Assembly (NCBI RefSeq): GCF_002078875.1 | Contig: NC_034422.1 | Span: 759,861 to 823,860, forward strand | Origin: Numida meleagris | Taxonomy: Eukaryota; Chordata; Aves; Galliformes; Numididae | Direction of reading: 5' to 3' | DNA length: 64,000 bases | Shown here: positions 26,101 to 34,000 of the stretch, in pieces | How positions within the stretch are numbered: position 1 is the stretch's first letter | How the letters are laid out: the number at the start of each line of letters is the position of its first letter | Notes under the pieces: model-generated | Told to the model about the DNA's origin: nothing | Databases searched by the model: none | Seen by the model: only the letters and a program-made list of their open reading frames with translations | Translations under genes and position numbers: made by a program

Positions 26101-26948
26101 ATTTGTATGCCAAATTAGAAGTGACTGCCTACGCAGTTTGAAAATCTGTCTGGTTCTTATTCTTAGGAACATTAATTTAAATCAATGTATTCTGGGGGAA
26201 AAAAAAAAAAGCATAATACGTAACTAGACTTTTTAAAAGGTGAAAATTTAACTTCTCAGTCTCCAAAGAAAATTCCTTTAAGAAAAAGTTATTTCCAAGA
26301 AAATGTCATCATTTAGCTGTAAAAAAAATTATTGGTGCTCAATATGTTGAGTTTGTCTGTCCAGATTTTGTGAACATGCTTCTGTTTTGCCTTTGAAGAA
26401 GCTTTTAAGTTCTGTCATCAATTTTGGCTATTACTGTTGTTAAAAACTTGTGGAATTATCTGGTTAGCCATGAGATGATAGCATGATAGGATGCTGTGAG
26501 TACCAGAACAAAGCTGCTTCAGCTCACTCAAGCTGTGCACATACATAAAGAGAATGTTGTTTCTTTATGCAAAAGTAGATGTTAATTCACAGATCTGCAA
26601 ACATAGCTTGCTTCAAAAGATCTGAATTTTATTAATTGAATCTCATTGTAAGTATTCTTACTAATCTCTTGTGAAAGCTGGATACAATGCTTTAATGATT
26701 CTGGTTTGGGAAAAACACAGTATTCAATCCTGTGAATGAGTTAAACATGTCTGGTTTATAAAGAGGCAAATAGGATCTGCTTTCTGCCATGGAAGAAAAC
26801 AGGTCAAGTTTCCTGGGTGTTGGACTCTTGGTGTTGAAGCTGGGAGGCTGTCCTAAACATGGAGGTGTTTCTCTTACAGCTGCGCCGCATGCAGGAGATG
26901 ATTGCACAGATGCAAGCCCAAATGAGGATGAAGCCTGGAGATGACTAA
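5085..26948 (+). CDS. SEPT2L: Septin-2-like GTPase, complete (11 coding exons, 349 aa)
   Basis: Septins bind GTP and assemble into hetero-oligomeric filaments that act at membranes, in cytokinesis and as diffusion barriers. The spliced frame gives 349 residues. In order: a short N-terminus (MSQSGEKVK); a polybasic membrane-binding helix around HRKSVKK (27-33); P-loop GESGLGKS (43-50); the switch-I threonine equivalent to SEPT2 Thr78 (T77); switch-II DTPG (100-103); the septin G4 motif AKAD (181-184); the septin unique element with PWG (W259); and a short C-terminal coiled coil (from about 317) ending KPGDD. All nucleotide-binding and dimer-interface landmarks are intact. It matches SEPT2 far better than SEPT1, SEPT4 or SEPT5. 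It differs from canonical SEPT2 (about 361 aa) in the extreme N-terminus, many scattered residues and a shorter tail, so I read it as a paralogue. Every exon has GT-AG borders and phases agree throughout. The SEPT2L symbol is my best guess; the family assignment is certain. Confidence 0.93.
6263..6362 (+). CDS. SEPT2L: Septin-2-like exon: N-terminal basic helix and first beta-strand
   Basis: Acceptor ttcttgttag, donor g|gtaagt, ends in phase 1. It encodes residues 10-42 plus the first base of G43, including [20 protein letters not shown], the hallmark SEPT2-subgroup block with the phosphoinositide-binding basic stretch. Confidence 0.95.
7570..7656 (+). CDS. SEPT2L: Septin-2-like exon: P-loop
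   Basis: Acceptor tttgtttgtag, donor gtaaat, phase 1 to phase 1. It completes G43 and encodes GESGLGKST (Walker A/G1) and the [12 protein letters not shown] segment. Walker lysine K49 and S50 are present. Confidence 0.95.
8296..8419 (+). CDS. SEPT2L: Septin-2-like exon: switch I and switch II
   Basis: Acceptor ttattttag, donor ctg|gtatgt, phase 1 to phase 2. It holds the hydrolysis-linked threonine (T77, in KIERTVQ), the [19 protein letters not shown] strands with DTPG, and the YGDAINSQD loop. Confidence 0.95.
8420..11754 (+). other. Intron of the septin-2-like gene, nothing recognised
   Basis: 3.3 kb of AT-rich intron between the switch-II and alpha-2 exons. Only short chance open frames; no repeat or RNA gene recognised. 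Confidence 0.6.
11755..11889 (+). CDS. SEPT2L: Septin-2-like exon: central GTPase core
   Basis: Acceptor catacaacag, donor gg|gtaag, phase 2 to phase 2. It encodes [17 protein letters not shown], the DESGLNRR motif, [14 protein letters not shown] and part of G158. These blocks are near-invariant in SEPT2-subgroup septins. Confidence 0.95.
12332..12449 (+). CDS. SEPT2L: Septin-2-like exon: G4 motif
   Basis: Acceptor tttgttggcag, donor aga|gtaggt, ends in phase 0. It encodes residues 158-197 including [17 protein letters not shown] is the septin form of the guanine-specificity G4 motif. Confidence 0.95.
12958..12968 (+). repeat. Poly-G run
   Basis: Eleven consecutive G within an intron. It is a simple mononucleotide run, potentially length-variable and error-prone in sequencing. 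Confidence 0.85.
16298..16895 (-). mobile_element. CR1 LINE 3' fragment (about 600 bp, 5'-truncated)
   Basis: The + strand reads as the reverse complement of a CR1 3' end. It starts with the degenerate terminal repeat (catcataaaatcacagaa), then the typical gttggaagggcccctcaggg and ccatccagtccaactgc blocks. It continues into internal CR1 sequence ending near cctaaaatggagccgtgggg. CR1 is the dominant LINE of birds. It lies inside the 5.1-kb intron 12450-17551. No intact reverse-transcriptase frame remains; open frames of about 140-170 codons here are remnants. Confidence 0.85.
17552..17653 (+). CDS. SEPT2L: Septin-2-like exon: acidic loop region
   Basis: Acceptor aacttgtcag, donor aag|gtaagt, phase 0 to phase 0. 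It encodes residues 198-231, including [19 protein letters not shown]. The SDEDEEF acidic stretch matches SDEDEDF of SEPT2-group septins. Confidence 0.95.
18421..18500 (+). repeat. A/C-rich low-complexity tract
   Basis: Alternating poly-A and poly-C runs end about 35 bases before the acceptor at 18533. It is simple-sequence DNA sitting where a branch point would normally lie. Confidence 0.75.
18534..18679 (+). CDS. SEPT2L: Septin-2-like exon: septin unique element
   Basis: Acceptor ctcaattag, donor ctggt|gtgagt, phase 0 to phase 2. It encodes residues 232-279, including [32 protein letters not shown] and LKLRTML. This is the septin unique element that builds the filament interfaces. Confidence 0.95.
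19697..19780 (+). CDS. SEPT2L: Septin-2-like exon: end of the unique element
   Basis: Acceptor tgttctag, donor ggcaa|gtaagt, phase 2 to phase 2. It encodes residues 281-307, [20 protein letters not shown] followed by ERLKRTG. Confidence 0.94.
20027..20065 (+). CDS. Possible 39-nt cassette exon of the septin-2-like gene
   Basis: Acceptor tatgcttttaag and donor atcag|gtaaaa flank a 39-nt segment that is open in the septin frame. It enters and leaves in phase 2, so inclusion replaces K308 by [14 protein letters not shown] (net +13 residues) between the unique element and the coiled coil. That would bring the protein to 362 aa, near canonical SEPT2 length. Nothing else shows that it is used. Confidence 0.4.
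20715..20772 (+). CDS. SEPT2L: Septin-2-like exon: start of the coiled coil
   Basis: Acceptor cttcacgtag, donor gag|gtaaga, phase 2 to phase 0. It encodes residues 308-327 with [12 protein letters not shown], the lead-in of the C-terminal coiled coil. Confidence 0.92.
21581..21639 (+). repeat. TG/TA dinucleotide microsatellite
   Basis: Runs of TG followed by (TA)n, a short acacatacat break, and a second (TA)n. The TA blocks are self-complementary and could extrude as a cruciform. Likely polymorphic in length. Confidence 0.9.
24661..24712 (+). repeat. 27-bp tandem duplication (about two copies)
   Basis: The block tcttagtgttagtgttactt plus seven bases is repeated directly after itself. The copies are near identical over 23-25 bases, so the duplication is recent. 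It is intronic. Confidence 0.85.
24837..24980 (-). mobile_element. CR1 LINE 3' fragment (about 140 bp)
   Basis: Reverse complement of a CR1 3' end. It starts with agaatcatagaatggcctgg, followed by aaggaccttagagatcacc, then the cttccagccgctag-like and caggctgcccagagccacat blocks, and ends at ccttgaatgcc. It is heavily 5'-truncated and intronic. Confidence 0.9.
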
Positions 26949-26973
26949 GGTGCTTCATAGCTGGATGCATCAG
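26880..26973 (+). CDS. SEPT2L: Septin-2-like last coding exon
   Basis: Acceptor tttctcttacag. It encodes residues 328-349, [18 protein letters not shown] then PGDD, with stop TAA at 26946-26948. LRRMQEMI is the signature coiled coil of the SEPT2 subgroup. The tail is about a dozen residues shorter than canonical SEPT2. A donor-like site (cag|gtacaac) follows 26973, but the exon may instead run on to the poly(A) signal at 27557. Confidence 0.92.
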
Positions 26974-27580
26974 GTACAACTTTTCTGACTTGTTTACTCC
27001 CCTTACGTAAGGCTTTCATAGTGATTGTTGCCAGTCCTGCACTTGGGACTTGCCTGTCCAGTGCTTCTAGGAAGGCGGAGTGCTGTTCTGGTACATTTAA
27101 AAAAAAATGATGCAGATCATGCTACTTTTCCATCTGTCTTTAAGATTTGCAAATGCTTATCCTCCATGCCTTATTTTTGAATCATCTGATTTTGGTTTTG
27201 CAAGCAAAAAGCTGTTCAGAAAATTAGTTTGTCTCTATATAAACAAAAGTAGAGTATTTGGGAGTATGTAGGCTTCTGAATTTAAAACAAATGGAATTTT
27301 AGACAAGCTGGTTAAGCGTACTGAATACTTGATGTTATATGTGATACACTGGGATCGGAATGAGTGAAGGAAGAAAAGTTCCTGTAGCAAATATTCACTC
27401 TGTCTTCAGGAATACTCATTTCTTTCTCCAGTTCTTTGGCATACTTTATTTTTTTATGCAAGAATCAAAACCAGAAGGATATGAGGAGTCTTGTTGCTTA
27501 ACACTGCAGTTTAATACTCCAGTTTTGATTGCTGGTCTTCTGGAATGTAAAGCTTGAATAAAATGGATTATATTATCCCT
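26949..27580 (+). other. SEPT2L: 3'-UTR of the septin-2-like gene
   Basis: AT-rich sequence after the stop codon, with AATAAA at 27557-27562 as the first canonical poly(A) signal and a second at 27696-27701. The first would give a 3'-UTR of about 630 nt. Confidence 0.55.
27557..27562 (+). terminator. Poly(A) signal, septin-2-like gene
   Basis: First AATAAA downstream of the septin stop codon (ttgaataaaatgg). Confidence 0.55.
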
Positions 27581-27638
27581 TATGACCTTGTGGCAGCTGC
27601 CAACATTCCAAGCCTAAAATAAGGAGATTTCTGTTGCC

Positions 27639-27644
27639 TTTATT
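27639..27644 (-). terminator. Poly(A) signal for the predicted minus-strand gene
   Basis: TTTATT on + reads AATAAA on minus, about 50 bases past the stop codon of the predicted minus-strand gene. It is within 100 bases of the septin poly(A) signal, as expected for convergent genes. Confidence 0.4.
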
Positions 27645-27689
27645 TGAACTTTCAGTCTTCCTGTTTATATATTTTTTTAAAAAAATCTC

Positions 27690-27831
27690 CTAAGAAATAA
27701 ACTTACTCACTGGGCTCCTGTTTAAGCAGAAATTGGTGGTTTTACTGTTATGTTCACTGTAATCTTGGAGTGAAGTAGTTAAGGGACAGCAGCAGTTCAA
27801 GCTCAGGTTTCGTGCTGTTACGATTCCAGGT
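27690..27831 (-). CDS. Predicted minus-gene terminal exon
   Basis: Acceptor gatttccctacctgcaag, then 46 codons to stop TAG (27692-27690). It begins PGIVTARNLSL and ends NRSPVSKFIS. Phase matches exon 6. A poly(A) signal follows at 27644-27639. Less convincing than exons 2 and 5 because other frames in the region are also open. Confidence 0.33.
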
Positions 27832-30800
27832 CTTGCAGGTAGGGAAATCTTCACGTCATGTCTGCCAGCCTCCATACTGAGATATGTATTCCCTGAGCTG
27901 GAAATCTAAACACTGAGGTTAATTTGTGGCTAGCCGTGCAGTGTGTGTGATAGCAGGGCCTGGCAGAAAGCTCTCATTTCCTCAGGCAGGAGCTGGTAAT
28001 TATTCAGCCTGTTAAATTCTTTAGCCTGAAGGGAAGGTCCCAGGATTTCACACTGACTTTTATCACACAGCCACGCTCCGGCCTCTTGTGAGAATGGCTG
28101 ATAGGGGAAACCTTATATAATATAAATGATTATTTCTTGTTGTAAGCTTGCACAGTTCTTTCTGTGGCTTACAAATCATGCTTAATCACCATGGCATCCT
28201 TTAAACTGATACTTGGTAAGTAACAAAAATCGCCCTAAATCTAATTGCCTTGTCCATAGCTGTGGCTTGCAGAGTGCAGGATGTCTGTGAGATCAGCATC
28301 TGAGTGCTAACAGGGTGCAGCACTCATAGCACGGGTGGCCAGCAGTGGCACCGGGTTCCGAGTGTTTCATGGCTCCTGGCGATACCGAGTATGGTATCTA
28401 TGGAATCAAACTGCAGCGTGCTGTGTCCCAAGCTGAATCTGTGGCCACAGATGCATACGTAAACAAAGCTCTGAGCAGGCTTACGTGTAGTCAAATGCAA
28501 TGTTATTTTTTAGATACTTTACTAATCTGGAATACATCTTGGACCACTAAATGTATGAGGCAGGAAAGCTCTCAGGGTTTAGCTACGTGATCTCGTAGTG
28601 ATTAAGTTTGAACTACGTATTGATTCCTTTTAGTATTTCAGTGATTGAAGTACTCCACATGAATAAACTTGAGAAGGATTTGGATGAGATCTTCATTTGC
28701 AGAGGTCCTGCTGTTTCTTTGGAATCTACTAAGCCAAATTTCTGCAGCTGCTCGGGCAGTCATGTTTTTCGACTGTTGTTTTCAGGAAAGAACTTTGAAC
28801 TTTTTTTTTACCCTTCACATATCGATTGATGGACTTACTTTCAAGTAGCTCATGTAACTTTCATGATGCGCAGTCAGAACCACCTTGGTAATCCCTCTAA
28901 ACTGGAGTGTAGCTGTATGGTCCTGTCAGTACGGTGACGCGAATCCTCACCTGGAACTTGGCCCAAGGGAGGTTTCTCTCGGGTGTGTTAACTGTCTGCA
29001 GTTCAGGAGGAGTGATGATTTCAGCCTCCACCATTCTCATCAGATTTATTTGCAGCTTTTTATTGAACTCACTATTTCCTGAGAAAGCGGGAAACTTGTA
29101 ATTAACAACAATTAACATGGCAGTTAACAAAACAAAGATGCCTGCACATTGAAATATACTTGATATCAGTCTTCTTGAGCATCTCTTAGGCTCTAGTTTT
29201 ACAAGAACATTTAAGGATCAGCTTCTGACAACACTGCTCCTGAAGGCACTGTCTCTCCTGCAGTCACTCTTTGGCACTTTCACTTACCTTATGCTGAGAA
29301 AAATACAGAACTTCATAGACAATGTGTGAAGTTACTGTTTGCACTGCTCTGATTTTGGATAAGTATGTGTTTATATTTTCTTTAAAAAATCCATTAAATA
29401 TTTTCCTCCATAAGGCACACATAAAGGTGTTTTCAGATATTTTGGGGAAAAAAGCGGCGTGGTGTAAACGCATTCGTGGATGAGAGCCAGAGAGTGAAGG
29501 GCAGGACAGTTCAGTGTGGTGACATCTAAATACGTGGGATGCCCACTGCTGGGTTTAGGATGCACTCGGGAATGAGGTGTGGATGCTGAATGCTTTGGGA
29601 TTTTCTGGAAAGAATCTGGCATTGCATGATGATTAAGATGTGCTGAAATTAAATCCTTACCCAAAAGACAACAAGTCTGTACAGTGTTTTATGCTGTAAG
29701 GAAGAGAAGGCTGGAAGTTGCAGAAAGAGTGAAGGGAGAGTTTTGGTTGGGGAAATGCATGTAGGGAAAAAGGCATTTTAAGATATCTATAGGATATTAG
29801 TTCTTTTAGTAAAGCTCATGATTTCCATGAGTGTGTTAAAGCTTTCTGAGCTGACTACCGCTGTTCTGATTCTTGATAAAGGCACCAAACAGGCTATTTC
29901 TCCTACCAGTGAATTGACATCATTTAACAGAAAAACACAAAGCATTGTCATAGCAACCAGCCTTCTAAAATGATGCTGCTGAATGCTGAATTGATCTGAT
30001 GAGAAATGTCATTTGTGGAAGTACAGATCATGTTGTAGTTTTTGGCAGCTGAAATTGAAAGCCTAGAGAATGCAATGCTTTGGCAAACTTGTAGTGTTTG
30101 GAAGAACTGCCTGGCACTGCCAGTGGATGTTTCTCTAGCTAGAAACTGGATTAGAAGAGTGCTGTCATCCTCCAGCTCTTTTCAGCTATCTTCATTTTGG
30201 GGTGGCTCAACAAGCCCTGCACTGATGGGCTAGCACAGGTTTTGGCTTCCCTTACAGAGTAGACTTTGATAAAATTATTTTTTCTTCACTGCTGTACAGC
30301 TGAAGTGCTGAATCTGTGTGGCTCCAAAGGACATTGAAGTTGTACAGAAAAATGTTGACTGGGTCCTTACGAGCTGCCTGGTAACTGGTGCCCACCTGCA
30401 CGTGGCTGTAATGGGCAGAGATAGGCATGCTTCAGAATATCATTGTACAACTTAATCCTCCACACAGAGAACAATAAACTTTCATATGAACTTGTTCATC
30501 TCAAAAAATAGTATCTCCCAATAGTCTGTTCTGCTCTCAGTTGGTAAGAGCACTCATCTTCCACTTACACTCCGGGATCATGCAGTGAGATGTACTGGGA
30601 CTGTGGCCTTGGCTGTTCTGCAGTGTCCCTGTTTGTGTCTTTGAACAGGAAATCAGTTGTCCAGCTCTTCCCAGTAGGAAAACCGCTGGGACTGGGTAAG
30701 GTGGTAGCCTTCAAACCATTGTTCAGAAACAAAAATCTGTCACTGGTATGGTGCATAAGTCTGAAGCGTTTGTCAGCTCTGTTAACCTGCTGCACCTAAT

Positions 30801-31083
30801 TACAATCTGTTTAAAGAATCCTGTATGGATTTATTTCACATCACAATTTCTGTATGCAAAATTCCCAGGAATTTGTCAAGACCTGTTTCAAGAAGGAGTA
30901 GAAACAGCAGTGTGTCATTTCTAACAGCATAGGGTAGATGCATCTTCAAAACTACATTCCCATTGAGACTAAGTTCTGAAACGGCCACTTCTCTGGGGGG
31001 AGGAAGGACTCATAGTGACACTTACCTCCCCAGTTCAGAGCACTCTCCGTCTGGCAGACTTGAAGGCTCTCCAAGGAGTTAGG
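27690..31083 (-). CDS. Predicted multi-exon gene, unrecognised (5' end missing)
   Basis: Seven minus-strand segments, in transcript order 31083-31026, 30776-30569, 29693-29661, 29348-29288, 29094-28951, 28546-28485 and 27831-27690, are open and have AG/GT borders. Their phases match at all six junctions, giving 708 nt (235 codons plus stop TAG). Several donors are near-perfect: GGAG|GTAAGT, AAG|GTAAGT, CAG|GTGAGG. Residue content is varied and protein-like, not low-complexity. I see no signal peptide, membrane helix or known motif, and no family is recognised. The first exon and start codon were not found and probably lie above 31.1 kb. Some acceptors are weak (30777, 29349, 29095), so borders may shift. 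Exon linkage is inference. The gene would end tail-to-tail with the septin-2-like gene. It could be a little-studied lineage-restricted or testis/ciliary-type gene, but nothing in the sequence decides that. Confidence 0.45.
28485..28546 (-). CDS. Predicted minus-gene exon 6
   Basis: 62 nt, phase 0 to phase 2. Encodes WSKMYSRLVKYLKNNIAFDY. Acceptor ctttcctgcctcatacatttag has a good tract; donor acac|GTAAGC is moderate. Confidence 0.4.
28951..29094 (-). CDS. Predicted minus-gene exon 5
   Basis: 144 nt, 48 codons, phase 0 to phase 0, including FNKKLQINLMRMVEAEIITP and TPERNLPWAKFQ. Donor CAG|GTGAGG is optimal. The phase-matching acceptor (aattacaag) is weaker than an alternative eight bases inside (gctttctcag), which would need a different upstream phase. 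Confidence 0.5.
29288..29348 (-). CDS. Predicted minus-gene exon 4
   Basis: 61 nt, phase 2 to phase 0. Encodes AVQTVTSHIVYEVLYFSQHK. Donor AAG|GTAAGT is optimal; acceptor ccaaaatcag has a poor pyrimidine tract. Confidence 0.4.
29661..29693 (-). CDS. Predicted minus-gene micro-exon 3
   Basis: 33 nt between an excellent acceptor (ctcttccttacag) and donor tgg|GTAAGG, phase 2 to phase 2. Encodes V/IKHCTDLLSF in the gene frame. Confidence 0.4.
30569..30776 (-). CDS. Predicted minus-gene exon 2
   Basis: 208 nt, phase 1 to phase 2. Encodes 68 residues starting DKRFRLMHHTSDRFLFLNNG and ending QSQYISLHDPG. Donor gagt|GTAAGT is strong. The acceptor is uncertain: several AGs cluster just upstream, and I chose the one giving the matching phase. 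This is the longest and most protein-like segment with exon 5. Confidence 0.45.
31026..31083 (-). CDS. Predicted minus-gene exon 1 of those found
   Basis: 58 nt, phase 0 to phase 1. Encodes PNSLESLQVCQTESALNWG. Donor GGAG|GTAAGT is optimal; acceptor tatattttgcaaaag is fair. Only this frame is open. Confidence 0.4.
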
Positions 31084-31099
31084 CTTTTGCAAAATATAA

Positions 31100-34000
31100 A
31101 GTGAAAATGACCAAAACACCCAAAAGCAAGTTTTCTGATAATCTCACATAATTGTACAAACCTGTATCTCAGTATCAGTATTTCGTAAGTAAATGTATTA
31201 ATACAAATTTGATTTTCATTGGCTGATCCCTGAGTAGAAAGACTGTCAGATCCCTAACGGATCCCTGCAGAGATCCTGCTTTGTTGGGAAATGTCAGTGT
31301 GAGTGGAAACACATTTATTTGCCTTTCAGTAACGTGTAGATGCCTTGGGAAAGATGAAGTCCACCGTGCAGTGGCTACAGTGACGTGTTCAATTCCTGTG
31401 AATGTGTACAGTGGCACCTTTGTGCTCCTGCCTCTAAGAGGCTTGATCTCCCAGGATTGATACAAGTGAAATACGTGCACCTTTTTCTGTTTCTCAGTGT
31501 CACACTGCAGCATCTAATGCAGCCATTAGATGGACTGGATGCAGAAGGTGAAGGGAGGTGTTTACTGCTGGAGTTTCCTGGGCGTTAGTGGGGCACGCAG
31601 AGCTCGCGGGGCGGTGCCAGAGCCTGGTGTGTTGTCGTGCTGGGCCCCTAAATGCTTCAGGCAGCGTTTTACTAAATCCACATTTTCAGAGAAACATCTG
31701 TTGTAGTTCTGGAGCTTGGAGCCTGATGTGTAGCTCTGTATATGTGGCTCAGTGGATATAAAGCCTATTAGCACATTTGATGAACTGGTAAACGTTGGAA
31801 AGCAGCTCAAAAGCCAGTTTTGGAGCTGTGTGTAGTTGGCTGGTGACATTTATTATGGGAAAATATAAGGTGCTGCCACAGACTAGCGAGAGGAAATGGA
31901 ACAAACCTGCAGCACAGGAGTCAACAGAGAAAGACTGAAGTTTAGCTGTAACCCAAAATATTGGGGTTGTGAGTAATGGCATGAGTAAAAGCTAGCTAAC
32001 AACAGGACATTGATGTTATCCAGAACTTCCAGATTTGTTTTTCTAGGAGTTGTGACAAAGTTTGCAAATGTTTATCCTGGTCCAGAAGCCCCAGGATTTA
32101 GCTATGAAGCAAAGCCTGGTGGGAAGACGCAGCTTCTCCAAGTTCTTGCTAAATATTGTGAAGTGAGAGAGTTGTAGCTACGTAAAACACAAACGGGTGC
32201 TATTTGAAGAAGGATAATTTAGGTCAGTAAGAAAATGTAACTGCTGTAAAATACATTTCTCTCCTTGGGAATTCAGAACTGTAGAGGCAGATACGTCAAG
32301 GTGCTCTGCGCTGCACTGGCGTTCTTCGAAGCAGCAGGGGGGAGGCAAGCTCATTCCTTCCTCAGCCTTTCCAGTGCGGGATTCTTGGTGGTCTGAACGT
32401 GTGCATCAGGGTGCGTGTGTGTGTAGTGCTAGCTAGGGAACTCGCTGAATGCGTCAGTGGCATACTGCAAAGTGTGCTGTCTCTGTTAAATAAGGGTGAG
32501 AATTCATGCTGCAGATGGAGGCATTCGATGAAAACACACTAGGAAAGTATGGGGGAGTCCTGCACATTAGTGTATAAAAATGGATATAAAAATCTGTAAA
32601 GAACAATATTAACCTAATGTATCATGAAATACTGTCTCATGAGGAGATTAGGAAGAAAGCAGGGAAATGAATCCACACTGGAAATGCCAAAGACATACTT
32701 TGCTCAGTTATGTGTTACGAACATCACCAATGGATATTGTGTTGCTGATGTTGCTAACGTCAGTGTGCGCTGGTGCTTCTAACCAGAGCCTTCATGCTTA
32801 TTGGAAACATTAGTCTGTCTGTGACTGAGACACTGGTTACCATCTCTTTTTGATGTGTCTTTCCTAACAGGTTAGAGCTATGCATGCAACAGCAGAAAAT
32901 TAGTTTCTCTTCCTTATTTGAAGTAACAGTGTAGCACAAGAAGTTAATTTTGTCTTTGAATATTAAATGTGGTTAGCAATGCATGGTCGCTGGCTTTAAC
33001 ACCTTAATGCTGGCTGGTTGGACTGAGTTATGTGAAGTGATGGCCCTGGTGGGCTGACAGTGTTAGGAACTGCTATTCCCACCATGAGGGTTCTGTTCAA
33101 TGCACAAAGAGCAAAGGACCCCAGCTGTCAGCTTTCCCTCAGCCTCATCCCAGCTGTATTCTGCAGCTGCAGTCTGCACAGGTCTTGTACTGACTCAGCA
33201 AAGTTCTTTTTTTCCATCCAGCTGGGTGCTTAGGCTGAGCTACTTTTCCCCCTTGGGAAAGAGCACCTTTGGAGACTGGAGAACCGGGGGTGTCTCCCAA
33301 GTTCCACATCTGTCACGGCCTTTGTAAGCAGGAGCTCATTTTCAGGGAAAGCTGGAATTGTGCTTTCTTCAATTGGCAAGTGACAATTGGCAGAGACCTG
33401 CAAAGCTGGGAGTCATTTTTGAAGAGACAGGTCCGTATTCCTCCTTTCAGCCGTATGAGTACTGCCTTGTAAGTGCTTGGAAAAATCCGTTTGCTTTCCA
33501 TTTTTACCTAAGGAGTGTCATGGGAGCGTCCGTGCATAGTGTCAAGCTTGCTGCTTATTTTAGCCCTGTTTAGATGGTAAGTGATTTTAAATGTAGTTTT
33601 TAGCGTCCGAAGTCATGCTTCACATCCCAGGCCGACAGAGGTGGCTTTCCCTGTGCGTTCGATGAGCCGCAGCAGTTCTTGCATACTTGCAGATGAAAGG
33701 GGGTGTGGGTGCTTAAGGAAGTATGCAACTAGAAATAGATTCTCATGTATGTGCTCTTATTAGATGTTTGTGACAAATATCTGTGGCCAAACTGCATCGA
33801 GAAATCGCTGCTGTCATCATCTCAGTCAGTTGATCCGGCCGTAACACAGGTCCCTGCCAGGGGGAGACTGAAGTGCTCTGGACTCTGCTGCTTTGCTAGG
33901 AGGGGATCAGGGTGCCAGAACCATGCTGGCAGTGTGAGAATTTGTCTTTTCTAATGCTGTTTGTTTTCCACTTTTGTTCGCAGCAGCGTACAGTTCTGTG

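Larger units (their letters stand above)
20773..26879 (+). other. Last intron of the septin-2-like gene
   Basis: 6.1 kb of AT-rich intron containing a TG/TA microsatellite, a 27-bp tandem duplication and a CR1 fragment (listed separately). No further coding exon with septin similarity was seen. Confidence 0.6.

Noticed and set aside
5085..26948. Identity as SEPT1, SEPT4 or SEPT5
   Set aside because: The [14 protein letters not shown] tail without the long SEPT4/5 linker, and the FRSERLKR and [19 protein letters not shown] blocks, are SEPT2-type.
31175..31513. 112-codon minus ORF as a further exon of the predicted minus-strand gene
   Set aside because: No good splice borders in a compatible phase and no recognisable content.
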